Origin: Hyphomicrobiales bacterium
Lineage (GTDB): Bacteria; Pseudomonadota; Alphaproteobacteria; Rhizobiales; Rhizobiaceae
DNA length: 64,000 nt
Assembly: GCA_900472485.1 (NCBI GenBank)
Contig: UCII01000033.1
Coordinates: forward strand, 1 to 64,000
Direction: 5' to 3'
Shown: positions 1-8,704 of the stretch, in pieces
Layout of the letters: each line of letters opens with the position of its first letter
How positions within the stretch are numbered: position 1 is the stretch's first letter
Translations under genes and position numbers: made by a program
The notes under the pieces: generated by a model
Told to the model about the DNA's origin: nothing
The model's database searches: none
The model's input: the letters and a program-made list of their open reading frames with translations, nothing else

Positions 1-467
1 GGTAGGTCTGCGAAGGCCATACCGTTGTCGGTGAGTACGGTGTGGATCTTGTAAGGGAAAACCTCCACCACGTTCCGGAGGAAGTCCGCGCCTTCCATCT
101 TTCCGGCGCAGCCGTGGAACTCGACGTGGATGAATTTCGAAACCCGGTCGATGGCGAGGAACATGACCAGCTTTCCATCGGCATGGCGCAATTCGCACCT
201 GTCGATGCGGACGTAACCGATTTCGTAGCTTTTGAACCGCTTACGTCGCTCCTTGGTTTCCTCGACCGGAAGCCGGGATATGCCATGGCGCTGCAGGCAG
301 CGGTGCAACGCGCTGCGACTGAGGTTGGGGATAGTATTCCTCAAGCAGCCCAGTACGTCATCTAGTGGCAATAGCGTCTTCTGCCGGAAAGCGACCACCA
401 TGGCTTCTTCAGCCGGCGTCAGCACCGTGCTCTTAGGAGACTTGGGCCCCATCAGCGCGTCGACCGT
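1..467 (-). pseudogene. IS481-family transposase, C-terminal part, cut by an IS21 element and by the window edge
   Basis: The minus strand reads open from the IS21 junction to base 1 and encodes the middle of an IS481-type DDE transposase: [17 protein letters not shown], then [34 protein letters not shown] and the rve-domain stretch [13 protein letters not shown] with VLTDNGMAF near the window edge. The start of the same kind of protein lies 2.4 kb away at 2846-2997, so the gene was split by the IS21 insertion. There is no stop codon inside the window, and the reading frame is continuous with istB, giving a chimeric frame. The protein is not expected to be functional in this split state. Confidence 0.8.
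460..467. repeat. Candidate 8-bp target duplication, left copy
   Basis: TCGACCGT at 460-467 is repeated at 2846-2853, on the other side of the IS21 element and in the matching place of the split IS481 gene (the T-V-D-A codons). IS21 elements usually make 4-8 bp duplications and the flanked segment starts TG and ends CA, which fits. Against it, the istB side lacks the terminal repeats seen on the other end, so the match could instead mark a recombination point. Confidence 0.5.
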
Positions 468-1112
468 TGCGCGCTTTGCAATAAGGTCGTGCCAGCTTGC
501 CACGGGGACCTGGGCTGTGATCAGGGTGGACTTTCTCTGATAGCGCTCTTCGACGATTTCGAAGAGATGGAAGCGCTGCTGATCGGAGAGCGTATGGGTT
601 CCAAAGTCGTCGAGGATGAGGAGCTGGACGCGGGTGAGCCTGTCGATGAGGCGGTGATGGGAGCCATCGAGGCGGGCAATCGCGAGATCCTCGAACATGC
701 GCGGCACGCGCACATAGAGCACGGAGTGGCCGAGCCTGGCTGCTTGCCTGCCGAAGGCACAGGTCAGCCATGATTTGCCGGTGCCGGTATGGCCGGTGAT
801 AATCAGGCCCTCATGGGCGGTGAGCCATTGCCCTTGGGCCAGCGCCATGGTGTTGCGCCGGTCGAGACCACGGGCGGCGGCGAAGTCGATATCTTCGATG
901 CAGGCCTGCGCGAAGCGCAGCTTGGCGGAGGCGAGCCGGTTACGGATGCGCTTGTCGGCACGCAGGGTAACTTCGCGGTCGAGCATTAGGCCGAGCCACT
1001 CATCGCGGCTGAGCTCATTGGTGCTGGACTGCTCGGTCAATTCGCGCCAGGCGGCGGCCATGCCGGTGAGCCCGAGGGCCTGCATCTGGTCGAGGGTGGG
1101 GTTTGTCAGCAT
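468..1112 (-). pseudogene. istB: IstB-like AAA+ ATPase helper of IS21, C-terminally truncated and fused in frame to IS481 transposase
   Basis: IstB is the ATP-dependent helper that selects the target for IstA. The frame starts at ATG 1112 ([20 protein letters not shown]) and shows a Walker A motif [10 protein letters not shown] and a Walker B motif LLILDDFG, followed by the family stretch [19 protein letters not shown]. Homology stops after VASWHDLI, about 40-50 residues earlier than typical IstB proteins of around 250 residues. The frame then runs without a stop into IS481 transposase sequence and off the window. The start overlaps the end of istA by 98 bases. The protein is probably non-functional, although the ATPase core is intact. 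Confidence 0.75.
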
Positions 1113-2640
1113 TCTTGCTTCCTTCACTGATAGTAGGATCGGCCACGGATTTGGTATGCGTAGGCGTGGCGGCCGCGTGTTCAACCTGCGGTCTTTCCCG
1201 GTCGAGGCCGGATTTGAGGATGGAGGCGACGGAGGAATAGGTGATTGCATTGATGGTGAGCGCCCGCTCACAGGCCGCATCCAGGCGTTGCGATCCATAG
1301 CGTGGTGCCAGCGACAGAATGCCCATGGCCGAGCGGTATCCCTGTTCCGGATGTGGCCTGTCGCGCATCATGCGTTCGACCAGCATAGCGGCATTGGGGT
1401 CGATCTGGGTCGCACGACCGATCAGATTGGCTGGCGTAGTGTTGGCATAGCGCTGATGCGCCTTGGGCATATGGTCGTTAACAGTGACGTGTCCGGAACG
1501 CTGGGAGCGGCGAACATGGCTGGCGACACGCTGGTGATCGTGGAAGATCTCGACCACCCGGTGGGTGAGCCGTACCTGGAGGGTGCATCCGATCAACCGA
1601 TGCGGCACCGAGTAGAAGGTCTTGTCGACCTCGACATGGTAGTCTGGATGAACCTTCGCCGACTTCCATTCCGCGTATTCGAACGGCATCACCGGCAGGG
1701 GCTTCAAGGCTGCCCGTTCGATCTCCTCAAACAGTTCGCGGCGGCTTCTGCCGACATGGCGCATCGGCCGGTTGTTCAGCTCCTCGAGCAATTCGGCAAT
1801 CGCCGTGTTGAGGGCGGCAAGCGAGAAGAAGGTGCGGTTGCTGAGCCGGGCCAGAATCCAGCGTTCCACGATCAGCACCGCTCCTTCGACCCGGCCTTTG
1901 TCGCGCGGTTTCCTGCTGCGGGTCGGCAGAATCGTGGTGTCGTAATGCTCGGCCATGGCGGCGAACGTCGCAGTCAACGTCGGCTCGAACCACAGGGCCT
2001 TGGCCACCCCTGATTTGAGGTTGTCGCACTCGATTGCTTTGGTGACCCCGCCATAGAAAGTCAGAGCACGCACCTGGCCGTCAATCCAATCCGGCAACTG
2101 CTGGCTAAAGCTGGCATGGGCGAAAGTCAGATTGGAAGCACCCAGCACGGCCACAAAGATTTGGGCCGGATGGATGATGTCGGTCGCCGGATCGATCACC
2201 GGCACCGTCGGCCCGGCATAGTCGGTCTGCATCACGGCACCCGCCGTGTGCCGATTGCGGAACGCTACACTCGCGCGCTGCCGAAAGGTGGCGACCTTCT
2301 CGCAGAACCACGTGAAGCCGTAACCATCGGGATGGCTGGCGCGGTATTCCTGCCATAGAAGCGTCAGCGTCACGCCTTTGCGCTTCAGCTCCCGAACCAC
2401 CAGCGCCCAGTCCGGCTCACTGAGATCGCGCGGTGGTCGGCCGGCGCGGCCGAACAGCCGCCGCTCCAGTTTTGCATCCTCGTCCGAGCCGATCGGCAAG
2501 GGCCACGAAAGCCCGGCTTCCCGAGCTCGCAGCAAATAGGTCGATACCGAGCTCTTGCCGATCTTCAGCCGCTCGGCAATCTCGCGCACCGAAAGACCCT
2601 CTTCATGAGTCAGGCGCAGAATTGTCCGGATATCCCTCAC
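1015..2640 (-). CDS. istA: IS21-family transposase IstA
   Basis: This is the DDE transposase of the IS21 element. From a GTG at 2640 the protein begins [20 protein letters not shown], the usual IstA N-terminus with a helix-turn-helix ([19 protein letters not shown]). An in-frame ATG at 2736 would add 32 poorly conserved residues. The catalytic acids can be placed at [16 protein letters not shown] and [15 protein letters not shown]. The C-terminal Mu-type beta-barrel region ([14 protein letters not shown]) is present. The last 30 or so residues lie in a frame overlapping the start of istB, giving an unusually long overlap. No frameshift is visible, so IstA may still be active. Confidence 0.85.
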   Translation of the reverse strand: MRDIRTILRLTHEEGLSVREIAERLKIGKSSVSTYLLRAREAGLSWPLPIGSDEDAKLERRLFGRAGRPPRDLSEPDWALVVRELKRKGVTLTLLWQEYRASHPDGYGFTWFCEKVATFRQRASVAFRNRHTAGAVMQTDYAGPTVPVIDPATDIIHPAQIFVAVLGASNLTFAHASFSQQLPDWIDGQVRALTFYGGVTKAIECDNLKSGVAKALWFEPTLTATFAAMAEHYDTTILPTRSRKPRDKGRVEGAVLIVERWILARLSNRTFFSLAALNTAIAELLEELNNRPMRHVGRSRRELFEEIERAALKPLPVMPFEYAEWKSAKVHPDYHVEVDKTFYSVPHRLIGCTLQVRLTHRVVEIFHDHQRVASHVRRSQRSGHVTVNDHMPKAHQRYANTTPANLIGRATQIDPNAAMLVERMMRDRPHPEQGYRSAMGILSLAPRYGSQRLDAACERALTINAITYSSVASILKSGLDRERPQVEHAAATPTHTKSVADPTISEGSKNADKPHPRPDAGPRAHRHGRRLARIDRAVQHQ

Positions 2641-2751
2641 GGTCGTTCGTCTTGCTTCCGTCTCGGCATCGGCCCCTGTCAACGTTGTCGTGAGAAGCCT
2701 AATGGTCAAAACGGCGCTGCTCGAACCAACGCTCAAACCGCCGCCGGAAAC

Positions 2752-2843
2752 TGTCCGGGAATTAGCGGAATCACTGTCCGGGAATTACTGAAAACTCTGT
2801 CCGGAGATTACCGGAAATCCTGTCCGGACTTTGCCGAAACCCG
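2752..2843 (-). repeat. Four 23-bp tandem repeats at the IS21 istA-side end
   Basis: TGTCCGG begins at 2752, 2775, 2798 and 2821, exactly 23 bp apart, each followed by a similar AT-rich then CCGGAA-like segment. IS21-family ends are known to carry multiple terminal repeats that bind IstA, and this array sits between istA and the element boundary. It also covers the likely istA promoter region, so it could have an autoregulatory role (inference). Confidence 0.8.
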
Positions 2844-2845
2844 CA

Positions 2846-2853
2846 TCGACCGT
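2846..2853. repeat. Candidate 8-bp target duplication, right copy
   Basis: TCGACCGT here matches 460-467. It follows the TTGCCGAAACCCGCA terminus of the IS21 element and falls on the same codons of the interrupted IS481 gene. Confidence 0.5.
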
Positions 2854-2997
2854 CGTGGTCCGCTCGCGCCATTTGGCCACTGTCTTCGGGTTCAGGCCGT
2901 AGCGGGCGGCAAGGGACCGGGTGCTTTCTTGCGACGCTTGGAGTTCGGCTCGAAGACGCGGCGTCGTGCGGGCGCTGCCGTGAAGAACACTTCCCAT
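2846..2997 (-). pseudogene. IS481-family transposase, N-terminal fragment
   Basis: From ATG 2997 the minus strand encodes MGSVLHGSARTTPRLRAELQ, then SLAARYGLNPKTVAKWRERT and TTVDA. This is the helix-turn-helix N-terminus of IS481-type transposases. It breaks off at the IS21 boundary, where the frame continues into the terminal repeats (GFGKVRT). The continuation of the protein is at 1-467. The IS481 end itself probably lies near 3058, where the minus strand begins TGTGTAGTCCCGG. Confidence 0.8.
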
Positions 2998-3052
2998 AAT
3001 GCATCCTCTTCCTGACGACTCAGAATCAATGATGCACCATTACACTCCGGGA

Positions 3053-3064
3053 CTACACACCTAG
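3053..3064. repeat. 12-bp inverted repeat, left copy (CTACACACCTAG)
   Basis: CTACACACCTAG at 3053-3064 is the exact reverse complement of CTAGGTGTGTAG at 5167-5178. The pair brackets the IS630 and IS110 remnants. Reading outward, both sites begin TGTGTAG, as expected of IS481-type termini, so the two ends may belong to two IS481-like elements facing away from each other. Function is inferred only. Confidence 0.5.
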
Positions 3065-3138
3065 AACATGTCCTGCGATTAATGAATCGATTGTGAGGTG
3101 ACGACGCCCGTGATTCAACATCCGCGACGAAGAGGTAG

Positions 3139-3998
3139 ATGATGGGACGGGCACTGAGCGATGATCTTCGAATACGAGTTTTGAAGGCATCTGCGGCGGG
3201 TATGTCGGCTCGACCGGCTGCAGCCCGGTTCGGCGTTGGGATTTTGACGGCTATCCGCTGGATAGCGAGAGCGAAAGAGGGTGAGCTGACCACTTGGCCG
3301 CAGGGCTGGAGGCGACCATCGGCCATAGATGCACACGAAGAATTCGTTGTCGCACTGATCGAATAGCGCAAGGACGTGAACCTCGATGAATTGGTCGAGC
3401 GCTTGTCGGCCGGGCGACAGCTAAACATCAGCCGCAGCGCACTTGGCGCCTGGCTTCGAGGCCGGGGATGGACCTTTAAAAAAAGATCGCACATGCACTG
3501 GAGCAAGACTGACCGGATGTCCTGAAGCGTCGACGTGTCTGGTTCAATGGTCAACTGGACCTCGATCCGGAGAAGCTGATCTTCATCGATGAAACCGGTT
3601 TGTCCACGAAGATGGCGCGTCTGCGTGGACGTGCGCTTCGGGGCGAGCGTTGCCGAGCCGGTGTGCCGCATGGGCATCGGAAAATAACGACCTGCGCCGG
3701 CGCTTTACGTCTCAGGGGAATGACCCCGCTGTTTGTCTATGATGGCACGATAATGGTAATGTCTTCCTTGCTTACGTCGAACAGGTGCTGGTGCCGACCC
3801 TGGAGATCGGCGACGTGGTCATCATGGATAACCTCCCGGCGCACAAGACAGCAGGTGTGCGCCACGCCATCAAACGGGCAGGCGCCAAGTTCATGTTCCT
3901 GCCGCCTTATAGCCCAGACTTCAACCCCATTGATACCCCGCTTCACTCCTACAGAATGTACAAATTACTTCAAGGCAGCTGGATATGACCTGGATTGA
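3139..3998 (+). pseudogene. IS630-family transposase, degenerate
   Basis: The frame begins MMGRALSDDLRIRVLKASAA with a helix-turn-helix (SARPAAARFGVG), reaches an in-frame TAG near 3364, and continues in other frames with LDPEKLIFIDETG (first catalytic Asp), VIMDNLPAHK (second) and LPPYSPDFNPI. The usual region after NPIE is lost; the ending CTNYFKAAGYDLD appears in another frame by 3998. It therefore has at least one nonsense mutation, one or more frameshifts and an internal deletion. It cannot encode an active transposase. Confidence 0.8.
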
Positions 3999-4216
3999 AA
4001 CAGGAATTGCTTGTCTTATGACTTTTTCCGCCGAATGGGAGAGAAAGGAACCGCTGGGAGAGGTAGCCGCCCTCTCGGAGCGGCGAGGGGCGGATCGGTG
4101 GAATTGCGGACCGTTTGACGGGTCGAGCTAGAGTCGGATCGTCCTCGTCTTTCCCTTGAGGCCTGAACGGATACCCGGAGTTCGGCTCCGGACGACAAGC
4201 ATAGGACAAGCGAAAG
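3999..4216 (+). other. Non-coding 5' region of the IS110 element (possible bridge-RNA region)
   Basis: About 200 bp without a convincing gene lies between the IS630 remnant and the IS110 recombinase. It contains GC-rich self-complementary blocks such as GCCGCCCTCTCGGAGCGGCG. In IS110-family elements the non-coding end next to the recombinase is known to encode a structured bridge RNA in some members. I see plausible secondary structure but no proof of such an RNA. Confidence 0.3.
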
Positions 4217-5152
4217 ATGACGAAGGATACCATTGGCGCCGACATCTCGAAAGACCATCTCGACGCCCACCGCATGAGCGACGGCGAAAACCGCCGCCTC
4301 GCCAACAACCCGGCCGGCCACAGGGCCTTCATGGGCTGGCTTGGTCAACCCGAGACCGCTCATGACATGCGCATCGTTTACGAGCCGACAGGCCCCTCTC
4401 ACCGAGCCTTCGAGCACCGGCTGGCGGATGTGGGCCACGCGCCGGCCAAGGTCAACCCACGTCAGGCCAGACGCTTCGCGGAAGCTACAGGCAAGCTCGC
4501 CAAGACCGACCGGCTGGATGCTGCCATGCTGGCACGCATGGGGGCATTGCTCGAACTCGAAGTACGGCCGGCGCGTGACCCGATCCTCAATGACCTCAAG
4601 GATCTGCACATGGCCCGCTAGGCGCTGATCAAGAACCGCACCACGGCCAAGAACCTGACCTTACCTGTGCTCAAGCGCCACAATGGCGAGCAGCTCAGGC
4701 AGATCGAACGCCAGATGGCCGCGATTGAAAAGGAGATCATGATGCTCATCAAGGGCGATCCCGACCTCGAAAAACGCTTCGACATCCTCGTCTCGATTCC
4801 CGGCATCTCGGCAACCACCGTCTTCGCGCTTCTTATCGACATGCCCGAACTCGGCACGCTCGCGCAGGGGCAGGCAGCTTCGCTTGCGGGTCTGGCTCCC
4901 GTTGCACGGCAGTCCGGCACCTGGACCGGCCGCGCCTTCATCCGCGGCGGCCGAGCCACCGTCCGACAGGCCCTCTACATGCCGGCGCTCGTCGCCATCC
5001 GCTTCAATCTCGACTTTAAGGAAAAATACGACCAGCTCAAAGCCGCCGGCAAAGCACCCAAGCTTGCCATCACAGCCATTATGCGAAAGCTCATCGTTCT
5101 CGCAAATGCGTTGCTCACGGATGGCCGAAAATGGGCATCAATCCCCACTTGA
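4217..5152 (+). pseudogene. IS110-family transposase interrupted by one amber codon
   Basis: One frame spans 4217-5152 with a single in-frame TAG at 4619-4621. Before it are the DEDD-type residues (TIGADISKDHLDAH, VYEPTG, KTDRLDAAMLARMG). After it are ALIKNRTTAKNLTLPVLKRH and the serine-domain region LAGLAPVARQSGTWTGRAFI with VRQALYMPALVAIRFN. Relatives have DLHMARQALIK at the interruption, so a CAG to TAG change is the simplest explanation. Everything else looks intact, making this a very recent inactivation or a read-through gene. Length without the stop is about 311 residues, normal for the family. Confidence 0.85.
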
Positions 5153-5166
5153 CCAAAACGGATACT

Positions 5167-5178
5167 CTAGGTGTGTAG
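5167..5178. repeat. 12-bp inverted repeat, right copy (CTAGGTGTGTAG)
   Basis: This is the exact reverse complement of 3053-3064. The sequence that follows (TGTGTAGATCTGTAATTTGC) resembles the terminus of a further insertion sequence whose body is not recognisable in the next 250 bases. Confidence 0.5.
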
Positions 5179-5426
5179 ATCTGTAATTTGCAGAGCTTGA
5201 GCGGTATTTCCCCTTGAGGGTTTTGAGGATCTGTCCGCACTGGCCGAGCCGGAGAGTTGGTCGTGCTGTTCGGGGTTCACAAGACCGGCCGTTGTATTGA
5301 CTCGAAGCAGTCTGTCAGGCCCATCTGGCTACCTTCGCACATCGTCCGTCCCTGCGTTCTGTCACGGGCCACGATCCGCGGCTCAGCGTTGGGGCTTCAC
5401 CGCTGGTAAACTGTTTCTACCTCATT

Positions 5427-5570
5427 TCATGCTTCGAACAAAGTTCTGCCCCGCAACATGGCGTGCACGATTACGGCGAGACGGCGTGCGAGTGCTACTC
5501 GCGCTTTCTTCAGGTTGCGGCAACTCGAGATTTTCAGCGTCTAGGTCTTGAGCGCGAAGCTTCCCCGGCT
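5427..5570 (-). pseudogene. IS110/IS1111-type transposase, C-terminal fragment
   Basis: Read on the minus strand in the frame ending at the TGA at 5427-5429, the sequence encodes TLKISSCRNLKKARVALARR followed by LAVIVHAMLRGRTLFEA. This matches the C-terminus common to IS1111-group IS110 transposases. Nothing upstream in this frame continues the protein, so only about 40 residues remain. The preceding 250 bases (5179-5426) hold no recognisable gene. Confidence 0.6.
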
Positions 5571-5734
5571 CCGGTTCAGGATCGAGTTGGCAGGTTCGTA
5601 AAGAAGGTTTTCGCACCGTACTGTTATCCTGCTTGGTAATTCGACCGATCCAGTCGAGTTCACCTGATTGATGCCGTCTCGGCACTGGGTCAAAATAGAC
5701 GCCTGCATTTCGGGGTTGTTGGAACCGACCTGCC

Positions 5735-6012
5735 TGGCCGATCGCGTGGATTTTGGTCGTCAGGCCGCCGCGGGAATGTCCCATGCAGCCATCGTCTCGA
5801 TCCTCTTTTTTCATGTAGCCGCATGCTGATGAACGCCGACACAGGAACTGTCGATCATGATGATGTCGTCATCGAAAGAAGGCGATCTCGCGCAAAACAT
5901 GATCCCAAACGCCCGCCTTTCGCCATCGCATAAATTGATTGTGGCTCGTGGTGAAAGGCCCATATCGGTCCCGCACGTCCGCCCATGAAGAGCCTATGCG
6001 GAGCCGCGACAA
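5735..6012 (-). pseudogene. IS5-family (IS427 group) transposase remnant
   Basis: The minus strand shows RYGPFTTSHNQFMRWRKAGV then DHVLREIAFF, and in shifted frames DDDIIMIDSSCVGVHQHA and MGHSRGGLTTKIHAI. These are the hallmark segments of IS427-type transposases in the correct order, but broken by frameshifts, and the C-terminal half is missing. It abuts the 3' end of the next gene without visibly truncating it. Confidence 0.75.
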
Positions 6013-6019
6013 AATGCTG

Positions 6020-7165
6020 TTAATCACCTGCCGTCCAAAACCCAGCCAAAGGATAGCGCTTTGCTATCTGCCGCAGCATGGGCATACCTGACGCAGTACC
6101 CGCCTTATCTGCCCAATCCAGGAAGGCGTGGATGCGGCGGGCGACCTTTTCGGGGTGGTGCTGGCTGATGTCGGCGATTCGATGGTCTAGAAAGGGATTG
6201 AGGAAGCGGTCGAGTGTCGTTGCGACATAGGCCTTCGCCTCATCGCTCATGCCGTTTGCGGCAAAGCCGGGCAGCACTTCGCTTTCATAGAGAGTATCGA
6301 GCCTGGCCCTTATGTCTTTGTCGGCCAGTATGGCGCGCACGGTTTCATCCGCCGGCCGATTTTCGCGCTGCCAGATTTCGGCAAGGAAGGTGTGGCCGAG
6401 ATTGAGGATATGCAGTTTCAGGCGCTCATAAGGGGCGAGATCGTCGGTCAGCACGATGCTTGGGTGGTGGCATGGTGCGCGAACACCCGGCGCGCGCTTG
6501 ATCGCCCACAGCGCATAAGGTTCCGCGACGGCGCCGATCGGCTCGATCGGTTCGGAAACGATGCGATCGACCAGGGTCTCGGCGAAGGCGGCGTGGTCGT
6601 CGAGCCATGTATAAAATTCAGCCGGCACATCGTTGAGCCGGGCGCAATCGATGACCGCCTGTTTCAGAACGCGGCCGTTGCCCGTCATCAGTTCGCAAGG
6701 AAGGATGACCATGGGGCGCCCGGAGGCCTGCCAGCGTCTGACGAGGAGCGCGGCAAGCTTGGCGGGGAAAGATCGCGGAACCTGGCCGTTTGTGCCGAAG
6801 CGGTCTTCCTCCGGCCATGTCTTGTAACCGGTTTCACCGGTGTTGGAGATGACGAATTCGGCATCCTCGGCAAAGAGCCTTGACAGCTCCTCCCAATGTT
6901 CGACTGCGGAGAGACCGCGATCGACGCTGGTGACCTGCACGATGCGATCGACGGCATGCCCGTCCGACATGCCGCGGATGATGACGGGATAGCCCCCCGG
7001 ATTGCCGAAGGCAGCAACGCGCCCGCTGCGGCTGCTGGCGCCTGAGACCTGAACGGCGGCAATGGGGCCGGCATCCTGGCCGGATTGTCGTGCCTCGTGC
7101 ACGAAGAATGCCGCATGCGCCTGCAAGAACCGGCTGGTGCCGAACTGGATGATCCGCAAGCTCAC
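6020..7165 (-). CDS. Mannitol dehydrogenase family protein (tagaturonate/mannonate-reductase-like)
   Basis: This is a predicted cytoplasmic NAD-dependent polyol or aldonate dehydrogenase of the long-chain mannitol dehydrogenase family, 381 residues. The start is GTG 7165 (VSLRIIQFGTSRFLQAH), which has GGGAGG eight bases upstream; an ATG at 7219 would add 18 unconserved residues. The N-terminal Rossmann segment IIQFGTSRFLQAH is at residues 5-17 and the family catalytic K..N..H pattern appears in LKLHILNLGHTF in the C-terminal half. It is divergent from the aldolase gene across a 465-bp spacer and lies at the border of the transposon region. Its substrate is unknown; the context suggests a polyol, ketose or uronate intermediate. 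Confidence 0.8.
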   Translation of the reverse strand: MSLRIIQFGTSRFLQAHAAFFVHEARQSGQDAGPIAAVQVSGASSRSGRVAAFGNPGGYPVIIRGMSDGHAVDRIVQVTSVDRGLSAVEHWEELSRLFAEDAEFVISNTGETGYKTWPEEDRFGTNGQVPRSFPAKLAALLVRRWQASGRPMVILPCELMTGNGRVLKQAVIDCARLNDVPAEFYTWLDDHAAFAETLVDRIVSEPIEPIGAVAEPYALWAIKRAPGVRAPCHHPSIVLTDDLAPYERLKLHILNLGHTFLAEIWQRENRPADETVRAILADKDIRARLDTLYESEVLPGFAANGMSDEAKAYVATTLDRFLNPFLDHRIADISQHHPEKVARRIHAFLDWADKAGTASGMPMLRQIAKRYPLAGFWTAGD

Positions 7166-7630
7166 GTCACTTCCCTCCCATACTCGATGTTGATCAATAG
7201 GATCGTCTGGCTGAGGCAACGTGCAGCCTTCAATCCGTCCAGTTTCTGTTTTTTATCTATAGAAAACAGTGAAGCCTTGAGCAGTCAATGTTTTTATGGA
7301 AGTGAATGCAGGTCGGGATGCAGCAGCAGTTCGAGGAACACGGACTTGATCGTGTATTCTTCGATTGCTTATCAAGGAGTAGTCATGCCTCGCTGTCGGC
7401 GTCAAGTTGACGATATATTGGGAGCCGCGGCACCGGGGGATCTGTCCCGTAGATACAGTAATCTCTGCCCCCACGTTCTCAACTGAGTTCCTTTTGTAAA
7501 ACTAAGAAAATCTCATAAAAACTGTGATTTTGTCATATTCTGCTGTTATATATACACGTGGGGATGCCTTGCTGCAGATGGCATCATCCACGCGATCTTA
7601 GCCGCCCATCATGACCGAGGGAGGAGTTGA
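7166..7630. promoter_or_regulatory. Divergent regulatory region between the dehydrogenase and fba
   Basis: This 465-bp spacer has no convincing gene and drives two divergent genes. It contains a strong imperfect palindrome at 7246-7269 and an AT-rich stretch (GTCATATTCTGCTGTTATAT) 60-90 bases before fba. I see no other structured element. Confidence 0.5.
7246..7269. promoter_or_regulatory. 24-bp imperfect palindrome, candidate operator
   Basis: The left half CTGTTTTTTATC and the right half TATAGAAAACAG are reverse complements at 10 of 12 positions. The site is about 80 bp upstream of the GTG of the dehydrogenase gene, a fitting place for a regulator such as the nearby DeoR or SorC-type proteins. 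The binding protein is not known. Confidence 0.4.
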
Positions 7631-8695
7631 ATGGCACGTATCACCTTAAGGCAGTTACTCGATCACGCCGCTGAAAACGGCTACGGCGTTCCGGCTTTCA
7701 ATATCAACAATATGGAGCAGGCGCTTGCCATCATGGAAGCGGCCGATGCGGTCAACGCGCCCGTAATCATGCAGGCGTCGAGAGGCGCGAGAGCCTATGC
7801 CAACGATATCATGCTGAAACATATGATGGACGCAGTCGTGGAAATCTATCCGCATATCCCCGTCTGCGTGCATTTGGACCACGGCAATGATCCCTCGAGC
7901 TGCATGACGGCAATCCAGGCCGGCTTCACCTCGGTCATGATGGATGGTTCGCTGAAGGCGGATGCCAAGACGCCGGCCGATTGGAACTACAATGTCGGCG
8001 TGACCAAGACGGTGACCGATATGGCGCATCTCGGCGGTATTTCCGTCGAAGGCGAGCTTGGCGTGCTCGGGTCGCTGGAAACCGGCATGGGCGAGGCTGA
8101 GGATGGTCATGGCGCCGAAGGCAAGCTCTCCCATGATCAGTTGCTCACCAATCCCAACGAGGCGGTGAAATTCGTGCGCGAGACCAAGGTCGATGCACTG
8201 GCGATTGCCATGGGCACCTCGCATGGTGCCTATAAATTCACGCGCAAACCGGATGGTTCTGTGTTGGCGATGAATGTGATCGAAGAGATCCATCGCAAGC
8301 TGCCCAACACCCACCTTGTCATGCATGGCTCCTCCTCGGTGCCTGAGGAATTGCAGGAGATCATCAACACATATGGCGGCCAGATGAAGCCGACCTGGGG
8401 CGTGCCGATCGAAGAGATCCAGCGCGGCATTAAGAACGGCGTGCGCAAGATCAACATCGATACCGATGGCCGCATGGCGATGACGGGTCAGATCCGCCGC
8501 GTGCTGCAGGAAGATCCGAGCGAGTTCGATCCCCGTAAATATATGAAGCCCGCCATGGCGGCGCTCACCAAGCTCTGCAAGGAGCGTTTCGAGCAGTTCG
8601 GCACGGCTGGCCACGCTTCGCGTCTCCAGCCGCTTTCCGTTGCCGAAATGGCCCGGTGTTACAAATCCGGTTCGCTCGACCCGGTTTTCTCCTGA
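7631..8695 (+). CDS. fba: Class II fructose-bisphosphate aldolase, Calvin-cycle subtype
   Basis: This zinc aldolase joins DHAP to an aldehyde phosphate; the Calvin subtype can make or cleave both fructose-1,6- and sedoheptulose-1,7-bisphosphate. The 354-residue protein shows VPAFNINN, the zinc/active-site motif [26 protein letters not shown] and the phosphate-binding INIDTDGR. A clear ribosome site (GGGAGGAG) precedes ATG 7631. It converges on the GlpD-like gene with a 9-bp gap. Position beside the erythritol locus suggests it uses D-erythrose-4-phosphate, or cleaves a ketose phosphate made by the neighbouring kinase and dehydrogenase (inference). Confidence 0.92.
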   Translation: MARITLRQLLDHAAENGYGVPAFNINNMEQALAIMEAADAVNAPVIMQASRGARAYANDIMLKHMMDAVVEIYPHIPVCVHLDHGNDPSSCMTAIQAGFTSVMMDGSLKADAKTPADWNYNVGVTKTVTDMAHLGGISVEGELGVLGSLETGMGEAEDGHGAEGKLSHDQLLTNPNEAVKFVRETKVDALAIAMGTSHGAYKFTRKPDGSVLAMNVIEEIHRKLPNTHLVMHGSSSVPEELQEIINTYGGQMKPTWGVPIEEIQRGIKNGVRKINIDTDGRMAMTGQIRRVLQEDPSEFDPRKYMKPAMAALTKLCKERFEQFGTAGHASRLQPLSVAEMARCYKSGSLDPVFS

Positions 8696-8704
8696 GCCAG
8701 ATAA

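Larger units (their letters stand above)
468..2845 (-). mobile_element. IS21-family insertion sequence inserted in an IS481 transposase gene
   Basis: The roughly 2.4-kb unit holds istA and istB in the usual order on the minus strand. It is bounded by TG...CA termini (TGCGCGCTTTGC on the left, TTGCCGAAACCCGCA on the right) and an 8-bp repeat. The istA-side end carries four TGTCCGG motifs exactly 23 bp apart (2752, 2775, 2798, 2821), which look like the multiple terminal repeats bound by IstA. The istB-side end has no such repeats and IstB is short at its C-terminus, so that end is probably deleted or rearranged. Boundaries are inferred, most securely at 2845. Confidence 0.65.

Noticed and set aside
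4016-4609. A 197-residue minus-strand frame over the IS110 end
   Set aside because: It is antisense to the IS110 recombinase and has no motif.
6020-7219. Start of the mannitol-dehydrogenase-type gene at ATG 7219
   Set aside because: The first 18 residues are not family-like and lack a ribosome site, whereas GTG 7165 is preceded by GGGAGG at a good distance.
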